Made by a program: the position numbers and the translations under genes. 25,409 nt of DNA, from assembly GCA_033064195.1 (NCBI GenBank), contig JARBJD010000660.1:1-25409 (forward strand). The letters run 5' to 3'. Positions 10,717 to 18,399 of the stretch are shown here, piece after piece. The notes under the pieces were generated by a model. It was not told where the DNA came from. It did no database searches and saw only the letters and a list, made by a program, of their open reading frames with translations. Within the stretch, counting starts at the first letter, position 1; every line of letters begins with the position of its first letter. This DNA comes from Blattamonas nauphoetae. Lineage: Eukaryota; Preaxostyla; Oxymonadida.

Positions 10717-10946
10717 GAAAGTCATCGATGCATCTTATGTCGAAACCTGATTGATGGTTTTCATGAGGCTTAAAAACCCGCCACCATTCGAGCAAGCTTC
10801 TGGGACACGGGCATGTTCCCAGTTAATCCCGAGATAGTATTAATACAACCCTCAGAAGCGTACCCAGAAAACATCTCCCCATCTCAGGCTCTCCTTGCTC
10901 CAGAGTATCCTTCTTTCTCCGGACGCTTTGAAGTATCTTCGGATGA
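10717..10946 (+). mobile_element. Pogo-like C-terminal block, copy 1
   Basis: This block reads CRNLIDGF, then TIRASFWDTG with PVNPEIVL, then YPSFSG and SSDDL. It matches the family pattern in which an 'F..sGi.PfNP..vl' stretch follows the catalytic core. It is closely related to the block at 11059-11310. Just before it, HTTS (near 10684) runs straight into the end of the domain, so about 30 residues including LQPLD are missing here. A TAA at 10771-10773 aligns with a Leu or Gln-like position of copy 2. Confidence 0.68.
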
Positions 10947-11058
10947 CCTCGTCTATCCACCAACCCACACTACGTCCATCTTACAACCTCTTGATTTGTA
11001 CATTAACGCCAACTTGAATAAAGCTTGATCAAAGATTCCAGAAGACATACCGGTAGAT

Positions 11059-11310
11059 ATGACGGCGGCAAACCACAGGTCTATCTTTTGCAGAAACTTT
11101 ATTGACGGTTTACATCTTGCCTTGGATCCCAGGACGATCCGAGCAAGTTTCCGAGATAGCTGGATGTGGCGTGTTTCACCAGAAACTGTTTTGAACGGCC
11201 TTCCGGAAACCCACCATCCTAACATCCACCCATCAATAGCATAACTTGATCCGAACTCTCCCTCGTTTTCTGGATGGCTAGAGTTGTCTTCCGACGATTT
11301 ACCCAACATA
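11059..11310 (+). mobile_element. Pogo-like C-terminal block, copy 2
   Basis: This repeats the order of copy 1: CRNFIDGL, TIRASFRDSW, SPETVLNG, then PSFSG and SSDDL. It follows an HTTSILQPLD block at about 10963-10995, so this copy has the normal family order. A TAA at 11242-11244 sits opposite Leu in copy 1. The two blocks differ at many codons, so the duplication is not recent. It could be two nested insertions of related elements rather than an internal duplication. Confidence 0.65.
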
Positions 11311-11389
11311 TTCTGATCCCGGCGACACAAAAACCACTCCCCGCCATCCATCAAAACAGCCTCCATCTCCACGTCCTCGACCAATCAAA

Positions 11390-11500
11390 ATGAACAGAGA
11401 AGATACTGAAAAGAAATCGGCTAAACAAGCTGAGCCTCCAACAACAAAAGCACCCATTTCAGCGAAAGAACGAAAACGAAGTCCCCAACTTCAGTCATGA
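11390..11500 (+). CDS. Small Lys-rich reading frame, doubtful
   Basis: A 36-residue ATG-to-TGA frame, rich in Lys, Glu and Pro (for example SAKERKRSP). Many pogo-like transposases end in a basic tail, so it may be the decayed end of the relic just upstream, although it lies in a different frame. It could also be chance. No domain is recognisable. Confidence 0.25.
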   Translation: MNREDTEKKSAKQAEPPTTKAPISAKERKRSPQLQS

Positions 11501-11662
11501 AAATCACAAAAGACTACGTTGATGATCTCTTCTTTCCTCCATCACACACCCCATCTGCGGATCATCATCCCAATCCGCGGGACGCAATACATATAATGTA
11601 TCCCTGCATGTCAAGACCATAGTTGGACGAAAAAACGATGAATTCAAACATTTATCGTGTTG
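11501..11662. other. Spacer between two transposon relics
   Basis: No reading frame or repeat stands out here. A short inverted repeat (atacat / atgtat) occurs near 11587-11601. Confidence 0.4.
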
Positions 11663-12451
11663 TCAACCTCTAAAAAGGTTTCTTCCCATTCTTTTACTAG
11701 ATTTGAGACTGAAAATATGAATCTTGCCAACTTTTTGTACACCCAAGTGAGGGAGTGAGAGTCTGAGTAGTCGCCAGAATGTTTCCACGTGATTTGAAGA
11801 ATATCCTTTTGTATTCACATTTTCTTTTTCGCTTTGGTTGACTTTTTTGTGAATGAAACCAATCTCATCCAGATGATCGTTGGATGAGAGGGAGTCCGCG
11901 ACGATGAAAGTGCCTATTTCCACTTCCTCGAGAATGACTCTCTAAAGCGTTTCTCTGTCCCATCCTTCAATCCTTCGAAGGAAAAAACGATAGGATGGAT
12001 TTCATACTTCCTTTTCGACTCCTCCAAGAATGGTATTGTTGGATCTGGACTTCCAGTCGTGACCTTTTCCCTTCGAAAACCAGTATTCATCCATCTCAAC
12101 CACCTCCAAGTGTTACTTTTTCTGAGAGTTCCTTGTGAAGACAGACCAGTCGTATGTATTGATTCCTTCGGCCAAGGGCAATATGGGAAAGACCAATATC
12201 CTTATCTGCAGTTGTCTGATTGTTTATGCACCACCACGTGTGAAGAAGTTTGATTTTGTTTCATGTTTGAGAAGCGAAATTGACTGAAAAATGAATGGTG
12301 AGTTTTGGATACTGTGATTCTGTGTCGATGCTTTGAACTCACGAACACATTTTGGAGATCTGATGTTTATGCACAACGAATTGATGTCATCTAAACTTAG
12401 TGAACCTTGTTTTGACCCAATTACATACATCAAAACAGAACGAGGATTCAT
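11663..12451 (-). mobile_element. Merlin (IS1016/ISXO2-like) transposase relic
   Basis: On the minus strand the order matches the Merlin/IS1595 transposase family. First comes an N-terminal stretch with HSIQNSPFIFQS (12451 downwards). Next is LLHTWWCINN and DIGLSHIALGRR, the region of helices that precedes the core. Then come VVEMDEYWFSKGKG (about 12091-12060, first catalytic Asp in MDE), GTFIVADS (second Asp, near 11890), HKKVNQSE, and NHVETFWRLLRLSLPHLGV (catalytic Glu in VE, near 11790). Merlin inserts with 8-9 bp target duplications; I could not identify its ends. The blocks fall in several frames with TGA stops in between, so it is dead: about three frame changes. The acidic triad is still visible. 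Confidence 0.78.
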
Positions 12452-12459
12452 GAGATTGA

Positions 12460-12657
12460 TCAGAATACCGATTTGAGAGTCTGCAGTTGAAATTGTTGGA
12501 TTTTGACCGTCTGAACTACTTTCTGAAATAGATGATCTAGCGATGTTCTCAGTAAAAATCGACTATGATTGAAATACAAACCAGTATCTGTCTCAGTGAT
12601 AGTGGTGGATTCACTGTCTGAAATTTCCGACGTATTGAGAAGGACACTGTCGAGCAA
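12460..12657 (-). CDS. Unrecognised minus-strand frame upstream of Merlin
   Basis: A 65-residue frame rich in Ser/Thr/Glu (SDSESTTITETDTG) and then hydrophobic/basic (FQKVVQTVKIQQFQLQ). It lies just upstream of the Merlin relic on the same strand and could be its N-terminal leader or part of the host DNA it entered. The complementary strand is also open if TAR is sense (12460-12621, three TAR codons), so the coding strand cannot be decided from sequence alone. Confidence 0.3.
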   Translation of the reverse strand: MLDSVLLNTSEISDSESTTITETDTGLYFNHSRFLLRTSLDHLFQKVVQTVKIQQFQLQTLKSVF

Positions 12658-12972
12658 AAATTCTGGGTATTTGGGAAAATCAAAAAACCCTTATTTTTCG
12701 CTTAGAAAAATTCATAAGAAAAACATCGGTTTATTTTTTGAGCGGAAATTGTCGAGATCTTTACGATAACAATACATTTTATTTGATTCTAAACAGATGG
12801 CTAGTTGTGAAGAAATGATTGCAAAAAGTTGAAAAAAGTGTGTTCACTTCGTTACGTTAAAGGTATTTTGTGGTTTTCTCGGGATCGGGGGGAGGATAAT
12901 TCTAACATTTTTGTTTTTTTCATAGTTTGACCAAAGTGGTCCCTCACAGAAAAAAGGCCGGGTTGGTGACAC
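12640..12972 (-). repeat. MITE-like repeat, copy 1 (inverted, truncated)
   Basis: Read on the minus strand this begins gtgtcaccaacccgg and then ttggtcaaacta. It continues with the same A/T-rich body as the copies at 14524 and 17947, including the block around gagaaaac, the stretch ccatctgttt, and atcgtaaagatctcga. It ends in the middle of the family consensus at about 12640 and lacks the second terminal inverted repeat. No coding capacity is visible. The left side abuts the frame at 12460-12657. Confidence 0.75.
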
Positions 12973-13022
12973 TATATTCTGTATTTGCCAACATCTTTGT
13001 TTCGTCATGACCCAATTGTAAT

Positions 13023-13256
13023 TTGCTGTCCTCCTTTTCATTTCGGAGAATTGGGCCATTTCACAGTATTGTTTTTTTTATCTCGGGAAATGATTCTTTT
13101 TTGATTATGAAGTGTACAGGTAAACGAAAATTAACCGTGGTTCCTCAGATCTTTGACCAGTGTATCATCAATTGTGCGGATCCATTACGAATATGCGCTA
13201 TCGAATATCATCATCTAGATCGAATCATGAAGAAAGGAGAGGGAGGAGAACAATAA
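13023..13256 (+). CDS. Weak unrecognised frame
   Basis: A 77-codon frame with no ATG at its beginning (it opens on TTG). Its second half, from MKCTGKRKLTV to HHLDRIMKKGEGGEQ, looks protein-like, but nothing is recognised. It ends on TAA at 13254-13256; if TAR is sense it continues to a TGA near 13345. The 5' end lies close to the MITE copy, so this could be a host exon, a decayed gene or chance. Confidence 0.25.
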   Translation: MLSSFSFRRIGPFHSIVFFISGNDSFLIMKCTGKRKLTVVPQIFDQCIINCADPLRICAIEYHHLDRIMKKGEGGEQ

Positions 13257-13330
13257 TCACTCATTCATTTTTTGATTTTCATTAATCCTAGCATGATTTT
13301 ATCTCGCCCATTTCGAACTTAGAAGGAGGG

Positions 13331-13954
13331 ATGCACACTCTATTGAGGATGGATCACACGCCAACAAGCACGATTTCCACACAAAAGCTCAGAATTGTTC
13401 ACCTTGAATCAATTTTATAGCAGATTGATACGTTGGTTGCAGTACTTCGGCGGAGTTCTCCTCGTCATCTCCAAGGACAATTGAATTCGATCATCATACT
13501 AGTTGAAAATGCTCAAATACCAGAATACACATTGATCTCTTCTCTTTCGAAGTCTCAAAGACTGATGGCTGTTTCTCATCTCTCTGAGAAACGAAAAGCA
13601 ATTGATGACGATATCCATTGGGCGACGGAAGCGAGACCTGTCATTCCAGTTTTCTCCGTTGCACTCCTCCGTAATCTCATTTTACAACTTTCGACACCTT
13701 CATCCGAGGAAATACCTGCTGACGAGGGTGTGATTCAACATTTGATAGATCTCCTCAACATTGATTTCCTTCGTATTCAGTCAGTGAATAGGCAATACTA
13801 GAGGAATATCTAGAAGAACCACCACGGTTTCACTCATCTCTAGCATGTGAGAGAGATCGACGAAGAAACATCTCGTGTCGTTTGTGTATTCTTTGTTCAT
13901 CAATACTGTGTTTTGATTGAAGCTATCTCATCGGACATGGCAATCGATGGATGA
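13331..13954 (+). CDS. Unrecognised protein, open only with TAR as sense
   Basis: From ATG 13331 (or ATG 13349) frame 2 runs 207 codons to TGA 13952-13954. It is interrupted only by TAG at 13418, 13799, 13811 and 13841. Sequence quality does not change across these codons: the residues around the first one read HLESIL-[TAG]-QIDTLVAVL, a smooth amphipathic stretch, and the last three lie in a run QY-[TAG]-RNI-[TAG]-KNHH. Gln fits each context. The protein looks helical (LLRNLILQLS, VIQHLIDLLNI), perhaps an armadillo- or HEAT-type fragment, but no family is identified. A standard-code reading would leave 122 codons with no ATG start. It overlaps the next frame by eight bases. Confidence 0.55.
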
Positions 13955-14177
13955 GAGAGATCACGGCTTCCAATTAAGTTCAAATGAGCATGATCGTTCT
14001 CACTCTGAGAATTCATCCACCGATCTGGATGATTTCATGGATGTGACACTGAAAGGTGATTTCAATCCGTTTACCCATCATCGCTCAATAATGTATCCTC
14101 TCTCACATCTGGAGGAGGACGTCAGAAACATTCTTGGAGATTATATGAGAGTTTATGAACGGAAAATGTCTGGATGA
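13947..14177 (+). CDS. Unrecognised acidic frame
   Basis: ATG 13947 overlaps the TGA of the preceding frame (atggatga) and runs 76 codons to TGA. The start is acidic and rich in Ser/His/Asp (SENSSTDLDDFMD); the rest looks globular (HLEEDVRNILGDYMRVYERK). No domain is recognised. The overlap makes one gene with a frame change, or two pieces of a decaying gene, as likely as a separate gene. Confidence 0.4.
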   Translation: MDERDHGFQLSSNEHDRSHSENSSTDLDDFMDVTLKGDFNPFTHHRSIMYPLSHLEEDVRNILGDYMRVYERKMSG

Positions 14178-14231
14178 ATTAATTCTTCGAAATTAGAATG
14201 TGATTGTTGCAAGAAATCCCCCCAAAAATGA

Positions 14232-14474
14232 TTGGGAGCTGTTTTGGCTTTCGACCACCAAAATAATGCTGCGATCGAAAAAGCTGAGATCGATGGGATC
14301 GGTATCAATATCGAAATGGCTCTCAGACCAACATCACAAACAAGTTTCGAAGACAGACAAATCCTGTCACAAACTGCCTCTCTCGTTCTTGAGGGTCTAA
14401 TAATTATGTCCCCTCAACTTTTCTCAACATCTACGATTGTATTCGCAACAGAAATCTTAGAGGAGTGTTTTTAA
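14232..14474 (+). CDS. Unrecognised frame before MITE copy 2
   Basis: A protein-like frame of 80 codons (AAIEKAEIDGIGINIEMAL, then SLVLEGLIIMSPQLFS) with no ATG start. It follows a cccccc-aaaaa run at about 14217-14228 where an upstream frame (VIVARNPPKNDWELFW) switches to this one, which suggests a one-base indel. It ends on TAA at 14472-14474, fifty bases before the MITE. It may be the 3' part of the gene that starts at 13331. No family is recognised. Confidence 0.35.
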   Translation: MGAVLAFDHQNNAAIEKAEIDGIGINIEMALRPTSQTSFEDRQILSQTASLVLEGLIIMSPQLFSTSTIVFATEILEECF

Positions 14475-14533
14475 TCCGTCCATTTTCAAAAATCCATAAC
14501 ATGGGGATTGAAAAGTATAGATTGGTCAAACTA

Positions 14534-14590
14534 AGAAAAATAAAAGTTGGTTCAGCGCCGAAACGCCTGTGTCGGGAGAAAACCTCAAAA
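14534..14590 (+). repeat. Left terminal inverted repeat of MITE copy 2
   Basis: Pairs with 14927-14983 in reverse complement. The inner 15 bases (gtcgggagaaaacct) match perfectly. Confidence 0.85.
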
Positions 14591-14926
14591 TACTCTTAGA
14601 GCCAGAATGGCACTGATTTTTCTCAACTTTTTACCTTTTTTTCTCCACAACCAGCCATCCGTTTTGAATCAAATAAAAGGCATTGTGATCGTAAACATCT
14701 CGAAAAAAGCTGCTCGAAAAATGAACCTTTTTTTTCTAAGACTTTTTTGTCGAGAAAAATTTGGGTTTTTTTCCATTTCCCCCAATATCCAGAATTTTTT
14801 CTCGAAAATTTGTTCAAAATGTTCGTTTCACCGAAAAAACGTTTTTGTGAATTTTTTCATCAAAATCGATTCACTGGTTGTTGAGATATTGCCGAAATGA
14901 TTTTTTTTTCGGGCAAATGGGGGGTT

Positions 14927-14983
14927 TTTTGAGGTTTTCTCCCGACAAAGGGGTTTCGGCGCGGAACAAATTTTAATTTTTCT
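14927..14983 (-). repeat. Right terminal inverted repeat of MITE copy 2
   Basis: Reverse complement of 14534-14590. Differences are scattered single substitutions in the outer half. Confidence 0.85.
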
Positions 14984-14992
14984 GTCTGACGG

Positions 14993-15205
14993 AATGTAGA
15001 GAGAGCGTGGTTCATTCCGATTAGCGGGAAATTTGTTTAGAACAGTCAATAGTCTTTTTCCAATGGAAGCCAGACGACATCTTGCACTGCAAGGACATTG
15101 AGACGGTTCATCTGGCGACCGTTGGATCTCATCCACAGTAGCCTGTATCCAGGCAAATTGCGGCTGTTCAACTGACAATCATAGAGTTAACACGATGGTG
15201 GAATA
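14993..15205. other. Undetermined DNA between MITE and small gene
   Basis: A minus-strand frame covers part of this stretch (EIQRSPDEPSQCPCSARC...), but it starts inside unique DNA and runs into the MITE arm, so it is not a normal gene. Another minus frame (WMRSNGRQMNRLN) is short. Nothing is recognised with confidence. Confidence 0.35.
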
Positions 15206-15388
15206 ATGAAGACCACACGTGATTCCGAACTGATTTGTAGACTGTCCAGATCTGAGGCTGAAATATACTAAACAAGCGATTTCACTTTCAAAATGTGTCC
15301 AAGAGCACACTTTCACAGCAGCAGAATTGATCACATATCTCATCAGGAGGGATTTCTTTCAGAACATTCCACGGAGGTGGAGGAATGA
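15206..15388 (+). CDS. Small unrecognised protein, one in-frame TAA
   Basis: ATG 15206 to TGA 15386-15388 gives 60 codons, with a single TAA at 15269. The flanking residues read SRSEAEIY-[TAA]-TSDFTFKMC and the end is HISHQEGF...STEVEE. Composition is balanced on both sides of the TAA, which is why I read it as sense. No domain is recognised. The only neighbour is the mariner relic about 150 bases downstream. Confidence 0.35.
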
Positions 15389-15539
15389 GGTTTTTGAAAT
15401 TGTCCGAAATCTTGAGATTCAGAGGGAATGACAAAAAAAGGGCATATAAACCTGTCATGTGAACATATCCATCAGCTCGTTCAATAAAAGTCGAAATGAT
15501 ATCATCTGTCTCAACAGTCGATCAAGCCCCATAACTGGC

Positions 15540-16566
15540 ATGGTCACCGAAGAATACAGTATCAGGGATTGTTCCTACGTTCAGAGCTGCTTTCGGAAAG
15601 GCTGGGACGTCGCACAGTGTATTCGCGAGGCGCGTCAACACTTACAATTTCCTCCATGTGCATAGACCATTCGGAAACATGGGAGGAATCTCACAAGCGG
15701 AACATTCAAGCTCAAGTCGAACAAGCTACCAGGAAGCCCTCCTGATTTACAGAAAAGGCGGCGGATTACCAACACAGTCATCCGAGAGCCCAAGATAAGC
15801 GCCAAAAAAGTGGCAAAACTCTGTCGAGTCCATCCGACCACAGATATGAATGCAACCAGAAGGTCTGGACTTGACAATCGATCAATCGCGAAAGTGCCAC
15901 ACGTGCTGACGCCTGCCGACAAAGAGAAACGAGTGACAATTGGGAGGTAGATGCTGGAGAGACTGCGATCTGGTGAGGCCAATCTGTGGCCCAATAGTAT
16001 CACGAGAGATGAATCGCTTTTGTTTTTGTTCTCCCTCAACTCATCATTGGGGCAGACCAGGCGAGGATCGACCGCAAGTCCAAGATCCTCGCCACTTCCA
16101 GAGAAAAGTTCTATTCACTATTGTTACGGGATCAATCACACCCCGATTATAGAACCTCTTCAAAATGGGGAGACAATAGATGGAAGGTATTTCCATATTA
16201 ATATCCTACAGCCAATGGACTGGTACTTGTCAAATCAAAGAGACATTCAAGGCGAGATCATCATGCAATACTACAATGCCTCTCCACACAGATCGACTCA
16301 AGTGACACGGTTCCTCCAAGACTCCAATTTCTCTATAGTGGTCCATCCACCTTCTTCGCCGGACATCAGTCCGTGCGATTTCGCCATATTTGGCACAATC
16401 AAACAGAGATGACAATACCAGGAATTCCACACGATTCAGGCCGTATCCAGAGCCCTAAACACAGAAATGCGCCGAATTACCTGCCAACAGCGAATCAGAA
16501 TTTTTCGATCATGTATTAAAAGACTAGAGCATGTCATCAGAAACCATGGTGAATTTTATGATAAAA
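15540..16566 (+). mobile_element. Mariner DD34D transposase relic
   Basis: The order of motifs matches mariner transposases: an N-terminal helix-turn-helix region with RKGWDVAQCIREA; a mid block KISAKKVAKLCRVHPTT; the linker VPHVLTPADKEKRV; ITRDES with the first catalytic Asp at 16008-16010; QYYNASPHRS where DNA.PH is expected, so the second Asp is now Tyr (16272-16274); and HPPSSPDISPCDFAIF with the third Asp at 16377-16379, giving the DD34D spacing. The C-terminal block IRIFRSCIKRLEHVIRNHGEFYD fits the family end. A TAG at 15948-15950 sits before MLERLR, where Gln would be normal. Loss of the second Asp plus a TGA at 16410 and a frame change near 15660 make it inactive. No terminal repeats were found. 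Confidence 0.85.
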
Positions 16567-16976
16567 GTGTGCTTTCTCCCACCATTCATTCCTGTCTTGA
16601 GACAGAAAAAGTTGAACGTTACTTGAGAAACCAAGCTCGTCAAGTACTGCTGGAAGAAGGATAGGATCGAGCCAGAGAGACATTTTTGAACAAACTGTCA
16701 ATAGATCCACAAAATCTTTGCTTTTTTCTTGAAGAAGACCATTCAGAGTGTCCAGCACTCTCTACCGATGTTGATTGTTGTGAGGAAATGAAAGTGTCAG
16801 AAGTACCGATGCTTCGACCAGAGGTCCTCCCAGACATCATTTCGGATTCCAAACAACCACTATCTGACATTTATCTGACCGACAAGACTCGAACCTCGTT
16901 GTCTCGGACAGAATCCATTCTAAAGAAAAAAGGAGCGGAAAATGGATAAGGAACTCTGGTGAAAAAAAGGAAGTGA
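16567..16976 (+). CDS. Unrecognised frame continuing from the mariner C-terminus
   Basis: The mariner frame does not stop after its C-terminal block but continues to TGA 16974-16976 if TAG 16662 and TAA 16947 are sense. The context of the first is VLLEEG-[TAG]-DRARETFLNKL, an uninterrupted helical stretch. The middle is Cys/Glu-rich (EEDHSECPALSTDVDCCEE), then SESILKKKG-like basic residues. A 7-A run at about 16962-16968 precedes the stop; the frame that opens after it (16973 onwards) suggests a one-base indel. It is either host sequence that the mariner entered or part of a captured gene. The family is unknown. Confidence 0.4.
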
Positions 16977-17320
16977 TTATTGATAAAAATGACAATTCAC
17001 TCTGTTGGATTTCTTCCTAACTCAAAATTCGATGGTGCGTTTTCGTCAAGGATCCGCACAATTTGTCTACAGTCCGTCAGACTGTTTCGTTATTTGTAAC
17101 TCGTCACATCAAACGTGCCACTGTAGAATTCTGTGTTTTCTCGAAAATGAAAAAAGTTTCAAACCTCCGTCTGTGTCGTGTGTCGGTATTCGATGTTCTT
17201 TCAAAACAATCATTCAGAATTTCATAGAACATTTCGTACATCGTTGTTTTGCTCATTCATCACCTGTCTTTGTCATCGTGCTCTGAGAGAATGAGGAGAG
17301 TACTCAATTGGAAAAAATGA
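16977..17320 (+). CDS. Ambiguous coding stretch, two competing frames
   Basis: Frame 1 (TTG 17005 to TGA 17284-17286, Cys/Ser/Phe-rich) and frame 2 (16973 to TGA 17318-17320, with one TAA and one TAG; contains STVRQTVSLFVTRHIKRATV and ends MRRVLNWKK) are both open. Frame 2 follows naturally from the preceding gene if the A run there is one base short. I cannot decide between them from composition, and no homologue is recognised. Confidence 0.3.
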
Positions 17321-17559
17321 GACAGTATTGGACGATACCGTCACAACGTATTGTTGACCTATTATGCTGTGCGCATTCAATGGTCTCTTGCAATCAGCTT
17401 GCGAAAAACGACGAATCAGTCGAGGAGGAGAAAAATGGTCTACTTTCGTGGAATATGAAACTGGAGTGCTAGACACGATAAAAGAGGACAAGATGCGAGA
17501 TATATCATGAAATCAAACCTAAATTGTTTATAGAGAGTCTGAAACAGCACATCGTTTGA
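17317..17559 (+). CDS. Unrecognised helical protein, TAG and TAA in frame
   Basis: ATG 17317 to TGA 17557-17559 gives 80 codons with TAG at 17470 and TAA at 17479, two codons apart (LEC-[TAG]-TR-[TAA]-KRTRCEIYHEI). Upstream the same frame is open back to a TGA at 17284. The protein is helical and charged (QRIVDLLCCAHSMVSC, then DESVEEEKNG) and ends PKLFIESLKQHIV. Reading both TAR codons as Gln gives QTRQKRTR, a plausible basic stretch. No family is recognised. Confidence 0.42.
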
Positions 17560-17584
17560 CGATCCAATCAACACACTCATCTGA

Positions 17585-17782
17585 TTTCCTGAGACTCAAT
17601 TCCAAGCAGATCACCCGAATTGTGAGTTCTCCAATGATTGTTTGTTAAAGTGTGATGAATCTGTCCGAGATCCACCAATTTCGATTTCACTCCTTGTCTC
17701 AATCTCGGAATCTATCCTTTCAAATTGTGTGTCGAATAATAAAAATGTTCAAAGTCTCAAACTAAATCTGTTATTTGGATGA
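17585..17782 (+). CDS. Unrecognised frame, no start codon
   Basis: Sixty-five codons, open in the standard code, to TGA 17780-17782. They contain CLLKCDESVRDPPISIS and a hydrophobic LLVSISESILSNCVS segment. The LL..SISESILSNC pattern recalls helical-repeat protein pieces seen in fast-evolving protist genes, but I cannot name a family. It overlaps the ATG of the next frame by four bases. Confidence 0.38.
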   Translation, partial: FPETQFQADHPNCEFSNDCLLKCDESVRDPPISISLLVSISESILSNCVSNNKNVQSLKLNLLFG

Positions 17783-17979
17783 TAAACGACATCGTCTGCG
17801 TAGCCGAACAGGACTTGACAAAGAATTGTGACCTAAATCCTGTTCTGACTATTGGATGGGGTAACACCAGTATATTTGTCGCAGGTGGAGAACGTCACCT
17901 AGATAAGCTGAAAAATGGAGTAATAGATGTGTCATTCACCCGGTCCGTGTCACCAACCCGGAACATGGGGTTGAAATAA
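17779..17979 (+). CDS. Unrecognised frame cut by MITE copy 3
   Basis: ATG 17779 gives 66 codons to a TAA at 17977-17979. The first 52 residues (VLTIGWGNTSIFVAGGERHLDKL) look like ordinary protein. The last part (TRSVSPTRNMGLK) is encoded by the subterminal repeats of the MITE (gtgtcaccaacccgg), so the original gene was probably interrupted near 17930. Confidence 0.35.
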   Translation: MINDIVCVAEQDLTKNCDLNPVLTIGWGNTSIFVAGGERHLDKLKNGVIDVSFTRSVSPTRNMGLK

Positions 17980-18380
17980 ACCATTTTGGTCAAACTAAGA
18001 AAAAAATAAAATTTGAGAATTTTCTATCGAGGCGAATCGGAGAAAACCTCAAAATACTGTGTACAGCCGGAATACACAGATTTTTTCAAACTTTTTCAGC
18101 TCGAATCTCCACAACCAGATATCCGTTTTTCACAAAATAAAAAGCATTTTTATCGTGAATATTTCGAAAAAAGACTCACAAAAAAATAAAAATTTTTTCC
18201 CCAAAAACTTTTTTGTCGAGAAAAATGAGGTTTTTTCGCAACTTTCCAAATACCCAACATTTTTTGTTCAAATTTTTTTCAAAAAATTCTTTTCTCGAAA
18301 AAAACGTTGCTATCGAAATTTTCATCAAAATTGGTCCACAGGTTGTGGAGATATGATTTGGACACACTACCAATAGGGCC
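17947..18380 (+). repeat. MITE-like repeat, copy 3
   Basis: Same order as copy 2: ggtcaaactaag, gagaaaacctcaaaatact, ccacaaccagatatccgttt, atcgtgaatatttcgaaaaaag, ttttttgtcgagaaaaat, and catcaaaattggtccacaggttg. It lacks the right inverted arm present in copy 2. On the left, gtgtcaccaacccgg (17947-17961) matches the edge of copy 1. On the right, ttatagtggtgtcaccaatcgg (18381-18403) resembles it in the same orientation. Confidence 0.76.
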
Positions 18381-18399
18381 TTATAGTGGTGTCACCAAT

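Larger units (their letters stand above)
10182..11380 (+). mobile_element. Pogo/Tigger-like DDE transposase relic
   Basis: Degraded DNA transposon of the pogo/Tigger (DDE_1, CENP-B-like) type; these enzymes cut and paste their element at TA targets. Pieces appear in family order: a FKLD block near 10248-10259 where the first catalytic Asp is expected; a SADG block near 10380-10391; a block near 10594-10625 (LQMGMLAAHVS) where LLLDGHxSH is expected, with the catalytic Asp missing; then HTTSILQPLD near 10963-10995, the family hallmark before the last acidic residue. The frame changes from 3 to 1 near 10460. In-frame TAA codons near 10260 and 10416 fit Gln as well as decay. TGA codons at 11026-11028 and near 11311 do break it. 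The C-terminal part occurs twice, described separately. Confidence 0.72.
14524..14992 (+). repeat. MITE-like element with 57-bp terminal inverted repeats
   Basis: The left arm 14534-14590 (agaaaaat..., gcgccgaaac, tcgggagaaaacctc) is the reverse complement of the right arm 14927-14983, with about six mismatches in the outer 53 bases. Outside the arms, ggtcaaacta on the left and gtctgacgg on the right are imperfectly inverted. The interior is A/T-rich with T and A runs and has no conserved frame. With about 0.46 kb and long inverted ends, this fits a non-autonomous DNA transposon that would fold into a hairpin. No clear target-site duplication was found. It is the most complete of three family copies in the window. 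Confidence 0.82.

Noticed and set aside
10264-10725. 153-codon minus-strand frame
   Set aside because: It is the shadow of the + strand pogo-like transposase, whose motifs are recognisable, and it has no domain of its own.
12363-12621. Plus-strand frames supporting TAR=Gln (TAG 12529, TAG 12538, TAA 12553)
   Set aside because: They lie opposite minus-strand frames that belong to, or adjoin, the Merlin relic and are open in the standard code, so the coding strand is uncertain. I did not use them as evidence.
15635-16039. 134-codon minus-strand frame across the mariner relic
   Set aside because: The + strand carries a clear mariner motif series; the minus frame is its complement.
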